A stretch of 64,000 nt of DNA. Origin: Paraspadella gotoi. Its lineage: Eukaryota; Chaetognatha. The position numbers and the translations under genes were made by a program. The notes below the pieces were generated by a model. That model made no database searches. It worked only from the letters and a program-made list of their open reading frames with translations, and had not been told where the DNA came from. Positions 1 to 10,689 of this stretch are shown piece by piece (within the stretch, counting starts at the first letter, position 1; each line of letters starts with the position of its first letter). The DNA lies in the NCBI GenBank assembly GCA_051294375.1, contig CM119265.1, positions 17,139,172-17,203,171 on the forward strand, written 5' to 3'.

Positions 1-65
1 ACCCGGTCATTCACCCCGAGACTTTCTCTGGGTCCATTCACGCCCATGGTTCTGTCTCTCCCTCA

Positions 66-96
<31 letters not shown>

Positions 97-251
97 ATCT
101 TCTCTCTCTATCTCTCTACTCACTCACTCACTCTCTCTCTCTCTCTCTCCATCGTAGGACCCATTGTTAACCGTCCGTCGCTTTACAACCCAATACTTGG
201 CGCCGATTCGTCGCTTTGTCTCTTATTTTCCATTTGCGAAATAAACCGCGT

Positions 252-331
<80 letters not shown>

Positions 332-1615
332 TTGATTCGCCCTACTTCGACAGGGCCATTTTCGACCTCTCGTCCTGCTCCTTCGTCATCAACGTGGCTG
401 TTCGACAGCAGATTTTGGTGATATGCCGACGCAGCCGAATCACGCCGTCGCCACTGCCGACGTAGATATCGACGCTGTCGACGTACATTCCGCTCCTTTC
501 TCCCCATTTCTTTGTCCACTTTGAGAAATGTTGCGTAGCTCTTCTTTCTGCCGACGCGCTACCGACTCCCTTTGCCGAGCCTGCCGACGCGGCTCATTTC
601 CATTTAGTGCGCGTGGAACCAGAAAAATGTTATCGTTTGATTCGAGAAAAGAAGGAGAAAGAAAAAAAGGAGGGAGGAAAAGAAATAATGAAAAAAAAAA
701 AGAAATTGAAAATAATGAGACGCAGAAAAGGGGGAAAAAAAAAAGGAAGTTTGCGAGCGAGAAATGGGAGAAAGGTCGATCCACGGCAGAGCCAGGATTG
801 AAAAATAATTAAAGGAGAGAAATGTCGGGAGTGCCTTTGTACGTAGAGGAGATAGACTGATTCTATTGTTTAGAAACGTTGTATACTTTGTAAACAAATC
901 TCTTAGAAAATTGGGTAATAATTTCTGACGAAATACTTGCACCGATTTGAAGAAAACTGTGAGTTTGGCAGAACGTCTTAAATCGCCCACGCCCCCCCCA
1001 AACAAAAAAGAAAAAATAAATCAGAACTTGCTATCGTGAAAACATGGGAGGAAATTATTTGCATAAATTATTACTCAAGTTCACAACAGCCCACGAGAAA
1101 AGTTAAGTTTAATCCAAGTTGAGGCAATGCTTGGGGGGAGGGAGAGAAAAAAGTTTAATATTGAAATCGTTGTTTCGTTCAGATTTGAACGATGAACCGG
1201 TGATTTTCTGAAAGATGTAAAGATACAGTGTTCGAGCTGTTGCTTCGAAGTAAACTATTTAATAATTACATTCGTTGAAAATTACTTTCGGAAGTAATTA
1301 CTTTAAACTCTAAAAGTAGATGTCAGGATTGAAAGAAAACAAAGACGGGGGGCTCGTGACGATGTAGTGAAAGTGGAGAGATTCAAGAATTGCCAAAAGA
1401 AAATCCAAAGCGGCCCTGGGGGCTTAGTTTGGGTCATGATTGAGTCAAGACGGGAGACAGAGTCAAGCCGTGCCATGTAAATTTAGGAAATGAGACGTGT
1501 AGAGAGTAGAGAAGAGAGAGCGAGAGAGAAAGAGAGAGATGGTACAGAAATTTCTCCTAACTAGATTTTTTCAACAAAGCCAAAGGAGAGAAGAGGAAGA
1601 GAAGAGAGAGAAGGA

Positions 1616-1679
<64 letters not shown>

Positions 1680-1886
1680 AAGAAAAACAGCCAAAAGAAA
1701 TGAAAAAATAAGTAGGTTCTTGTTTCTGAAACACTATTTTTTTCCAGCTTTAAAAAAACAAAAGGAAAGTGTTGTTGTTTAAAAAGATTAAAAAATTCAG
1801 GAAACAAAGAAGAATGTTTTATGAAAGAAATTAGCGAGACAGATTAAGGGAAGAAATAAGAGAGAGAGAGAGAGCGAGAGAGAGAG

Positions 1887-1936
<50 letters not shown>

Positions 1937-2226
1937 GAGAGAGAGAGAGTTGCTCATGAAATTGTTGAATAATTTTTCAGAGGGCAAGAGTGACTGACCG
2001 ATTACCTTCCATTGAAGTCTTAGAGAAAGAGGGATTTATAAAACAGATTAGGCGTGGGTGATAGACTGACCGAAAAAAAAAAGAGAGAGAGGGATGTGGC
2101 CGAGAGAGAGAGAGAGAAGAGAGACGACGAAGAGAGACGAGGAGAGAGGAGAGATGATGAGAGAGACGACGAGAGAGAGAGAGAAAGTTCCGAAACGCAA
2201 AGTATGAAAAATCCTTTGCGAGGCGC
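1..2226 (-). repeat. Inverted copy of the large duplicated segment
   Basis: Read on the minus strand, this stretch matches about 17970-21060 and, more cleanly, 30590-32090 on the plus strand. Shared landmarks are the AAACGATAACATTTTTCTGG stretch, the GCCGACGCGGCTC motif, the 'gacccaaactaagcccccag' motif and the same order of GA microsatellites. It carries no credible gene. The long S/L- and R/E-rich frames here are translated CT/GA repeats at 68-150, 253-332, 1619-1676 and 1861-1950. The copy starts at the window edge, so it probably continues to the left. It could be a real inverted segmental duplication or an assembly product. Confidence 0.85.
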
Positions 2227-2251
2227 NNNNNNNNNNNNNNNNNNNNNNNNN
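2227..2251. other. Assembly gap (25 N)
   Basis: Exactly 25 Ns. A second 25-N gap lies at 19153-19177. Both fall at the edge of, or inside, duplicated sequence, so the duplication boundaries here are not reliable. Confidence 0.99.
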
Positions 2252-2341
2252 CTCTATTTCTTCCCTTAATCTGTCTCGCTATTTCTTCATAACATTTTCT
2301 TTGTTTCTAATTTTTTAATCTTTTTTAACAACACACTTTAA
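2252..2341 (-). repeat. Fold-back fragment beside the gap
   Basis: This piece is the reverse complement of about 1774-1862. Both contain CCCTTAATCTGTCTCGCT, then a cataacatt-type stretch, then ATTTTTTAATCTTTTT. It therefore forms a hairpin-like inversion across the 25-N gap. The simplest reading is an assembly or chimeric-read fold-back, although a small real inverted repeat would look the same. Confidence 0.75.
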
Positions 2342-3056
2342 GAGAAGAGAGAGATGTCCTTTTATGGACTTCGCTGCTCATGGGCAGCTCATTATTTGTC
2401 ATTCAAAGTCAGATTCGTGAAACTTCATAATCCTACAAATCATCAAGGAAAAGGTTTTCGGACCTTTTTACCTTTTCCTTACCTCTTCTTAGGTTCGACG
2501 CCACTTCTTCGTCGAGGATGAAGGGCAAAGACCGCACGAAATTTCTCTCTGGAAGCGAGAAACTTAGTCAATCATTCGGGCTCCTGTAACAGAGAAGAGA
2601 CACGTGTTTACAGCTTTCGTTTCTACTCTGTTTACAAAACGCACTAAGTTTGACCGGACTAAGACATCATGTTATGCCCCGGATTGAAACAGTGAAAAAC
2701 AAATAACGCGTGGAAGTGAACTTTCCTTTGCTTCAGCGGCGTCGAAAAGTTTACAGCATTCGTACTCTGCTTACCGACAAAAAGAGTGAAATGTCCATAT
2801 TAATCTTCGACGTCGTCGTCGTTATCCGTGCTTTTCTCGACGAGTCCGGACGATTGATTTCTGGGCGACGGAGAAGATCGGGCAGCGAGGTTCGCCTGCT
2901 GCGAAGACATCCGCTTTAGAAGAAGAACGAAACTCATAAACAAGCTCAGGTGAGTTCGTATGAAAAATGTTTATGGGTGATCGAGACGGTTTCTCGTATC
3001 GATTCTTTTAATCTTTATGCAATTATCATGCAAGCAGAAAGTTCGTCAATGAAGAT
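2342..3056. other. Unique non-coding stretch, no gene seen
   Basis: Moderate GC content with no repeat or splice structure I can support. A 69-codon plus frame at 2710-2919 is arginine-rich and resembles nothing I recognise. I treat it as chance. Confidence 0.5.
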
Positions 3057-3360
3057 CATAATTTTTTCTTCCAATAATTTGTATGTCGTAAGAGTATTTT
3101 TATCTCTCTACTATTCAAACCTTCTATAATTTCATTTATAATCTTCAGAAGATCGGCCAAGTCGATCAACAAATCCTTGAAAGCGGACAGAATATTCTTG
3201 TATATCTTCAGAACCCTGTCTAAGAGCACCAAAACCTTGTTCTAATGCTGACTCGAAACTAGGAAAACATACACGAAAAACTTTATCGAAAAAAACATTA
3301 ACATCATAGTTAGCTAACCTTCCCATAACTCTATCACAGTAGTTTTAAATTCTACCGCCC
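3057..3360 (-). pseudogene. Retrotransposon gag-like relic
   Basis: The minus-strand frame at 3326-3132 reads FESALEQGFGALRQG, then SEDIQEYSVRFQGFVDRL. The pattern 'ALRQG..S..EYS.RF..L..RL' is typical of the capsid/gag domain of Ty3/gypsy-type LTR retrotransposons. After a stop at 3132 the next frame continues in gag style (NEIIEGLNSREIKILLRHT) to a stop near 3057, which suggests one frameshift in a decayed gene. No protease, reverse transcriptase or long terminal repeats are visible nearby. The family assignment rests on pattern recognition only and the copy is not functional. Confidence 0.5.
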
Positions 3361-3538
3361 GAAAATGGGCACATGCTATCATTTCACACGATCGGGTTTT
3401 CAGGAAAGTAGTTACCGATATCAACCTTTAGGCTAGTTTCTAATGAGATGTATTCGATCATATCTTTTACAATCTTTAATAGTAGTTTTAATAAGCTTAT
3501 TTAGACTTGTCTATAATATGTAAAATATCCATTTCAGA

Positions 3539-4780
3539 CAAATGTCGTTCTCAACCGCACCTGTGCCGGGGGAGGAGGGCTTCCGCCACCGAAGCCGCCG
3601 TTTCGTCGATCCATCTCCCAACGGCCACTCTACCACGAGGTTGGCGGTTGCCCCGAAAACTCCGTACGCTTGGGGGAAATCCTCTCCTCCAGCTGGCGCC
3701 TGCCGTACTGCATCCGTTGCGCTGATTCTGGCCATTCATCCTCGGAGGACCGAAGCCACGACCTTGCAGTAGCTGCAGGACGAACAAAGCTGAACGTTGA
3801 AAGCGATCCCTCGATCCAATGGGAGCAAAGCCTGAAGAGGCCCTGCTGCTGCTCAGGATAATCCTCTGCTGATGAGGCTGCTGCTGCGGCGAATCCTGCT
3901 GCTGGAATCGATCCTGTTGCTGACGACGATCCTGTTGCGAAATAGCACAAAGACACGATCGCGGCAATGGAGCGGGAGCAGGAGGCGGGCGGAGGAGCTG
4001 CTGCAGGAGCGGGTCCCGTGTTGAATCGTATTGCGAAGGAGAAGGAGAGCCCAAGTCCGCAGACAAAACAACTTTTGGAGAAGTCGCCGTGTCGGATTTT
4101 GCGGTGCCTAGCCGCACCAAGGTTAGTTCCGGTCCCAGGAAAAGGAGAGGCAAAAGGGTTGAAATCGGGAGCAGGTGTTTGATTTACGACAATGGGAATG
4201 TCGCAGGGATTTCTCACGCACAACGGCGACAAACAATCGCTTCTGCACAAGGAGAATGGTCGCAAGATTGACCACCGCGCACCTTTTCTTTGAGTTTCAA
4301 ATTCTCACGAGTCATTGTTGACATCATGGTGGCGTCCGAAGGCGGTCAATCCGGCTGTCAGACAACTTGCGTATCGGACAAGGACGAGGCGGTCGGCAAG
4401 GGGGGAGGCGGATGACAATCAGCCGGGAAAAGTTTCGTCAAGAATCCAGCTTGTCCATCCGGTTCTTGCATCTTCTCGTCAGGGCCAGCGGCGCTATCAA
4501 CGCAAAAGAGGCTGAGGTTAGTCAACACTCGGCCTTCTAATCTCTGCCACGCAGTGAATGCAACTGCTGATAATCTTGGCGTAGTTGATCCAGGGCGCGT
4601 CAGAAGGTTTCCTTTCGGAAACTTTACCAGCTCTTTTCGTAAGCAGACGAAAACTGATATCGTTTTCCTCTCCTTTGTTAGTGATGGGGATCGAATTCCC
4701 AAACAAAGCACTTATCGGCAATAGTGCCCGGCGAGAGGTACAACCCGAAAGGTCGAGCAAGCGAGCTTTCTGAAGATGCG
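3539..4780. other. GC-rich block of unrecognised overlapping frames
   Basis: This GC-rich island in AT-rich sequence has open frames on both strands. Minus 4153-3551 is glutamine- and proline-rich (repeated QQQD), like the spacer regions of some gag proteins. On the plus strand a frame opens with ATG at 4326, meets TGA at 4413, then stays open to 4730 with several cysteines (PACPSGSCIF, NLCHAVNATADNLGVVD). Just upstream of 3539, 'atatccatttcag' resembles a splice acceptor. I do not recognise any of these products. Because a gag relic lies next door, retroelement origin is plausible; an unrecognised host exon is the alternative. Confidence 0.35.
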
Positions 4781-6240
4781 CACTTTCCGGCGGAGCTCCT
4801 TGTTATTCCTCGACTTATTGCTGTAGGCGGCAAAGAAAAAAGGCTTTAAGTTAGAAAATCATAAGAATAGAAATGCAACTCAAAGCTTCATTAAGATAAC
4901 GTAGATTCATACCCAAATTATGTCTTAATTTCGAAACATAAACAAATCAGTTAACATCGCTCGAAACTGTTTTTATATTTTTTTTTTTAAATAAATTCAT
5001 TTGGCCGCTTTTTTTTTAATACCATCGAAATCAATCCAAACAGTCTGCATCGCCAAAAAAGGCAGTCGCTAACTTTTTGTAATACTTTGTATTTACATTA
5101 TTCATTTATTTCATTAACCCTCTTTCATTTATTCATTTAACCGTTCTATTTCATTTTATTCATTTACCGGTTCCATTCATTTATTCATTGTCCTATTCAT
5201 TAACCAAGCGCCCGAAATACATTGTTTAACAATATCTTCTAAACCAAAATATTTGGTCAATTACGCGCATAAAATAGTTTGGACGGTAACTTTTTGTCAA
5301 GATCTTCAGAACCTCGATCATTCATGACTTTTTATTTCAACCACCACCAACTTCGTCCTAAATTATTTAATTCAATTTAGCGTCGATACTCTCTCAAATA
5401 TTAATATTTCAAAAAATTTTATCAATACAGCTTGATTGTAATAGAACCTATATTTTCGATTTTCGCTTAAAATTTATTATTTACTATTAAAGGCAACATT
5501 TTAGCGATCTGATTCATGTATCAATTATCCAGTATTATCAGTTTATTTGTAAACCCCCACCCCCAAATGCCGATTAAAGCTCAACAGGTGGACAAAAGCA
5601 TTATGTGAAATGAACGCTACAATAATTAACTTCTGTCTGCCTTAACCATAATTGTCAAGAACAAATAAAAACATTGAAACTGACTTTGTTAATTGAGGCG
5701 AGGGTCGAGGAGCAGATGGACGGCGGGAGTACGTACCTCCCTCTACGACGAAACAATCGGGATCGAACTCCGGCTTTGAGCTAGGATGTCAGCAGTCGTC
5801 GAGGTGCTCATGCAAGAAAGTTCGAAAAAGTCAAACGAATCGCACAAGCGAACCGAAGCGAAGTGTAAACGTAAAATAAACTGATAAACCTTGATGAAAT
5901 GAGAGAAATAGATATACGGTTAACATATAAATGCTGCATTATTGAGTAAATAAATATTAGACAAACATTAGCACATAAAAAATAAAACAATTCTAAAATA
6001 ATTCTACCAATGAGGGAAAATAATATGGGTCGGGGGAAATAAACAATATTCGAAATAGCAGTCCACACGACACAGTGTCTATCCCGCCGAAAGGGTCCAA
6101 CTGTTTATTCGTCGTCCCAATTTTCTTCATACCGGAACCGACCCAGAACGTGCAAACTTAAGTCGTCGATGGACGGGTAAAGCGTTCAAAAGCGGCGTTC
6201 CGCCTGTGGAACGCCCCGCCAGGAAGAGAATCCCATGGAT
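4781..6240. other. AT-rich non-coding stretch
   Basis: AT-rich sequence with a loose run of CATTCATTTATT-type repeats at about 5100-5200. A tRNA-like pol III B-box lies on the minus strand near 5737-5752 (GGAGTTCGATCCC), preceded on that strand by GAGCACCTCGACGACTGCTG. The A-box half is not convincing, so at most this is a decayed tRNA-derived SINE. No gene is seen. Confidence 0.4.
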
Positions 6241-6570
6241 TATGGTTAAAGAATGATGCCAAAGTCGCCGGCTTCGTGGCGAATGGATGAAACCTCCAGG
6301 GTCTCTTTCAGATGGATCGTCGGCAATGGTCAGATCCGGATGTGGATATACGACCGCGGCGCTTTCAAATCAGGTAACGCCTGCCGTCGTCGTGCACTGG
6401 GCGCCATGGATAAGTGGAAAAAACCTCCACGAATTTTCCAGTGGATGGCGGAGTCATCCATGAGGGCGCTCCGCGGTGAAGCTAGGACGCCCATCTCCGC
6501 GTTACCCGCCCATCGTCTTCCACCCCATAGCCATGGCGGTTTTTGGGCCATTTCGAAAACAGACTTTTTT

Positions 6571-6842
6571 TTAGTTCGGAATCGGCAGGAGCACGACCTC
6601 CTTGCACGAGCCATAGTAAATGTTCTCATAATCCATGTTCGCCGCGGCCGACGGCGTCAACGTCGCGTTCAATTGTTTGGGGATCCGGAACGCGGCGACC
6701 TGACGGCGCGCAGCGGCCGGTCGTAAAAGTTCGTCTCCGGAAAACAACAAAATGGTCCTTTTCGCGCAAAAATCTGGCCATGGCCGACATAGTCCGAAAG
6801 ATAGTTGTAATGTCAGATTGAACGTGTCGAGCACGTCAACTG
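6571..6842 (-). CDS. Possible terminal exon, unknown product
   Basis: On the minus strand an open frame of about 90 codons follows a good acceptor (TTTGTTTCTTGTCAG, ending at about 6843) and runs to a TAA at 6571. The encoded end, NMDYENIYYGSCKEVVLL plus PIPN, uses G/C-ending codons and looks protein-like. I do not recognise the family and I could not find upstream exons in the AT-rich sequence to the right. Another frame over the same bases is also partly open, so a pseudogene or chance frame remains possible. Confidence 0.3.
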
Positions 6843-6849
6843 ACAAGAA

Positions 6850-7500
6850 ACAAATGATAATTAGAAGATAGAATTTTTTTTTCTTTATTAAATTTAATTT
6901 AAAAATAGAGAGAAAAAATACAAGAACGAACGATGCTCTTTTTGTCTATGTTTAGATTTTTTCCGAAAATATAATTTCCGTTTGCAGTCGCCAGATGTCG
7001 CGACAGATAGGGCGACGCTAAAAACGCCAAACACAAATAAGACAAATGAACAACGCGCAGATTATAGATACGAAGAAATAAATTCGAAATAACTCCGAAA
7101 TAATATCAAAATTAGAAAACGAAAATTCGTATGAATGAAAAAAATTAGAACATATTAAATTTTTAAATTCACAGTAAAAGAGCGACATTTATACGCGAAA
7201 ATAGTAAAATTCGATTATTTTGATTTTGTTGATTTTGGCGAGTAATCCATGTAGGTCGTCGCTCGGCGGCAAGTAGAAAAATAATATCCAAAATTTCCGG
7301 CCGACGAATAGCGATAATTGAGAACGCAAAAAATTAACTCGCAAAATTAAAATTGTATTTTTAATAAGAAATACCCATAGTCCGCCCGTAACTCACACAA
7401 ACGGAACTATCTAAATTGGTAAATGAAAACGCCTAGAAAGAAAACAGAGACGCGGTCCGCATCCTTATATAGTATTGACAACTTCGCCAATCCTATTGTT
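6850..7500. other. AT-rich non-coding stretch, no gene seen
   Basis: AT-rich sequence with many in-frame stops on both strands. I see no repeat or motif worth naming. Confidence 0.5.
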
Positions 7501-7550
7501 TTCTAAATTCCTCAAAGAAGGCAATTCTAAACCTCATCCGCATCCGCTAA

Positions 7551-7640
7551 ATGGGCTCCGACATTTGCAGAGTGCAATGGTCCCGCAGCTTAATGGGCCC
7601 CGTCACTTGCGAGGCAAATGGTCCAGCTTAATGGGCCTCC
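7551..7640 (+). repeat. Short imperfect tandem repeat (~40 bp units)
   Basis: Three imperfect units each begin with AATGGGC(C/T)CCG and include a (G/A)CA(A)ATGGTCC piece, at about 7551, 7591 and 7629. The overlapping 74-codon frame at 7475-7699 is this repeat translated, so I do not call a gene. Confidence 0.6.
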
Positions 7641-7809
7641 GTCAAGGAACATTTGACATGGCAAATGCAAGTAAGACGATAAACGATTTTATGTATTAAG
7701 CGACATGCGGTAAAAGTGCGCAAAAAAAAAGTTCGGACGGCTATGTGGCGAATTCCATATTATTTCATGTAATTCTTTTAACGGGGTTTTCCGGTTTTTA
7801 CGTCGCAAG

Positions 7810-7927
7810 GACGGCAGTTATGGAAGGCTCAAACCGCTGAGCAGGAGTTTTTTCGTCTACTGTGGCAGACGGCAGTTATAGAGCTCAACGCTGAGCCGGG
7901 GTTTTTCGTCTACTCCGCAGACGGCAT
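7810..7927 (+). repeat. Tandem repeat, 52-58 bp units
   Basis: Units start with GACGGCAGTTAT at 7810 and 7868, and a third begins at 7920 and is cut short. Each includes GCTCAA..CGCTGAGC and ends TTTTTCGTCTACT. The GCTCA...TGAGC part can pair with itself. No function is evident. Confidence 0.65.
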
Positions 7928-7929
7928 AC

Positions 7930-10130
7930 CAACAAGCCAAAAAGTAAGCCAAGGCTCCCCACCCCACGCTTGCAGGTGACAAGACCCGTCAATATGCTAT
8001 GCTTTTACATCCACTCCGCGGATGTGAAGGAGAGTGGAAATTAAACACCCCACTTAGATAACTTATATCTTAATCTTAATTATCTTTCAATATGAACAAT
8101 ATTAGCTCAATGAAAAAACTCGCACCACATCCCCACTTAAGGTAGCAGTAGCAACAAGAGACGTGGGGACCGAACAAAGCCGATGCCACCATGTCGTCTT
8201 TAATTACTTAACTACTGTAATAATTGACGAATCTATTTAGCCTAATATATTAAAAGAGGATTGAGTATTCATTATGAATTATATTAAATAACGTGAAACA
8301 AACGTAAAAATAAACGGAGCGAATTACAAATTGTTAAGCGCCAAAATCACGACTGAAGAAAATACAAGCGATCGAGAAACAAAAAGCGTTTTGTTTACAA
8401 TTCAGCGAAGGCCCAATACTTTTGTAAATAAAGAACGATGGCCGAAACGAAAAACAAACAACTCTTTAATATTCTGACCAGATGGCTTATGATGCACGCT
8501 TTGTGCCCGAGCACTCTAGGAGGCCTGCTTACTCCTGCTCCGTCTTCACACACGATGGTCGAGGCAGAGGTGTGTTAACATGCCCGGGCAGAGGTGTATT
8601 AATTGCCAGCGGTGTTGGTTGTGGGCTGCACCAATGTGGAAGGACTGTGCTGATTTCTGCGGACGAGTTAACGGGGTATGAAAATATACCGCTACAATTG
8701 GCATAATTTACGACTTCCTCAGGGGGTCTTCGAGGAGTCCATAAACTGTATTCTAGCGAAAAGGTCAAAATAACAACGAGAAAGATAAGGCTTGAGCAAT
8801 AACCTCGAGGATGCCTGAAGGAGAATAGGTCAGGGGTCGACTTTCGAAGTAGACCTTAATTCGAGGTCATTCGGGTCGGGGGAATTTTCGGAAGAGAGGA
8901 AATGGAGACGAACGACCGCCGACTATGAAGCCGATATTGGGTACAACAGGGGATAGAATTTTTTACATCATTTCGTATATTTTTTAGGTTTCTTCGAATA
9001 ACTTCCCTCGCCCCCTAATAGCATTGCCCGATCATTCTTTTCGTTTGATTTTTGAAAGCAGTGAGGTTAGAAATCCAACAAAAAAAGGGCTATATTTTTC
9101 CAAAAGCGAACTCATTTCGGTTCCGTAAGTTAATTTTAATTTAAATATCTATCTTAATAACTTTAATATCTTACGCCAATAACCTCATCTCACCCTTATT
9201 CAAAGCAAAAGATTAACCTAATCTCTACCTTTATCCTAAACATAATCTCGTTCTCTCAGATTGAGTCGACGTTTCTTCGCCGGAACTCGACAGTCGACGG
9301 CTTCGTCGAACCGAGGACAGAGAGAGAGAGAGTGCCACGTCACGCAGTGGTCCGACGAGTTAGGAAAATTTGATCGTTTGCGGAGTAGAAGGGGTGAAGA
9401 CTAAAGAGGTTAGATGCAGGGGAGAAAAAAAAGGGGAAAGATTGAGAATAGACGGAAAAGATTAGGCAGGAAGAAAAAGAGCTAATAGGAATTCGGTATA
9501 ATTATAAAGGTGTATAATCTAAAAAAATGGGTATACTAGTATAAAAGTTATTGGTCACTTAGATAAACAGAAAAATTCATAAAGCAAAATTGAGCATTTC
9601 GTGCGAAAATTTGCGTAGCCAAAACAAAGTTATTAATAAAAAAAAAGAAGCTTTTAATTTCAAAAACAATGAATTGTGAAAATTTTAAATTCAAATTGAT
9701 TTTTCATCCTTTTCTCCGAGGACGAAGAGACGAAACAAATGAAGTTCGTCGAATTGTTATCTTTGCCCCACCCTTTTTAAATCAACATTCTGGCTGCAGC
9801 CGTTCAAGGCCTTGTTGTCTCTGCTTCTCTCAGACAGCTTTGAGAGTGAGGTTTGGTTCATCCGTCAAGTGCGTCGAAGGCAGGAGCGGTGAATGAAAGA
9901 TAACAAATTAATAAAAAACGAAATTAAATTAGGGAAGATAACGCGTGAAAGCGGCGCGGCGTTGAGGGAGACGGAAGGAAGAAGGCCGTTGAGAGAATTT
10001 GATTAGCAAAAAAAACAAAAAAAAAACAAAAACAAAACAAACAAAAAACAGAAAAGGGCCTTATTAAATCCCTTCGGAACGAACACACAACCTAATGAGT
10101 TTAGCGTGGAAAAACGTTGAGAAAAAAATG
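7930..10130. other. Non-coding stretch, no gene seen
   Basis: Mixed AT-rich sequence. A 74-codon frame at 8482-8706 is glycine/arginine-rich and unrecognised. The stretch 9990-10060 is A-rich with CAAAAA repeats. No splice-linked coding series is visible. Confidence 0.45.
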
Positions 10131-10135
10131 GCTTT

Positions 10136-10330
10136 CTAAAGTGCTCCCAAGAGGGAGCCAGTAAGCTGAGAGATCTCCATCTGCGTCAAGAGACGCACGT
10201 CGCTAACGGCGGCTCGGTAGTGTTTGGCGGCGCTGGCTGCGTCGCTGGCGGTCGGCGTACAAGCGCTATAATGGGCGGCTGTGGGGGCATACGGACGGCG
10301 GGCGTTAGTAGTGGCTGCTGCGACGGCCCT
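10136..10330 (-). other. Alanine-rich open stretch, possible exon
   Basis: On the minus strand a GC-rich open stretch (…SDVRLLTQMEISQLTGSLL…) ends in TAG at 10136. A CCCCCACAG that could act as an acceptor lies at about 10285. The composition differs from the flanking AT-rich sequence, but I recognise no family and find no partner exon. Confidence 0.2.
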
Positions 10331-10490
10331 TGGGAATGAAGGCGGCAACGGGATGATCCGGGAAAGAAGAAAAAACGAAGAAAGTTGGATGACAAATAAA
10401 TGAAACAACGCCAAGTTTGCTTAGAAGACGCGGACTGTATTTTTAATGCGTGCAGAGAGATAAAGTGAGAGAGTGCAGGAGGGAGGGAAG

Positions 10491-10539
<49 letters not shown>

Positions 10540-10572
10540 AGAAGGGAGAAGAGAGATAGAGAAGAAGAAGAA

Positions 10573-10612
<40 letters not shown>

Positions 10613-10614
10613 GA
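10491..10614. repeat. (GA)n and (GAAA)n microsatellites
   Basis: A (GA)n run at about 10494-10535 is followed by GAAGAA sequence and a (GAAA)n run at about 10571-10612. The S/L/F-rich and K/E/R-rich frames across this region are translations of these repeats. Confidence 0.95.
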
Positions 10615-10689
10615 AGAGAGAAGCAAGAAGCAGCAAGCAGAATAGAATGAAAATAGCAGACACGTGTCGAACGCTCATGGTTTTAAGGT

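Noticed and set aside
46-519. Long open frames rich in S/L or R/E
   Set aside because: They are translations of CT/GA microsatellites. The same happens at 10186-10678, 18426-19194, 20440-21068, 31331-31976, 53430-53966 and 60011-60658.
5737-5815. tRNA gene on the minus strand
   Set aside because: Only a B-box-like GGAGTTCGATCCC and a partial anticodon-arm-like stretch are present. No acceptor stem or proper A-box pairs up, so at most it is a SINE remnant.
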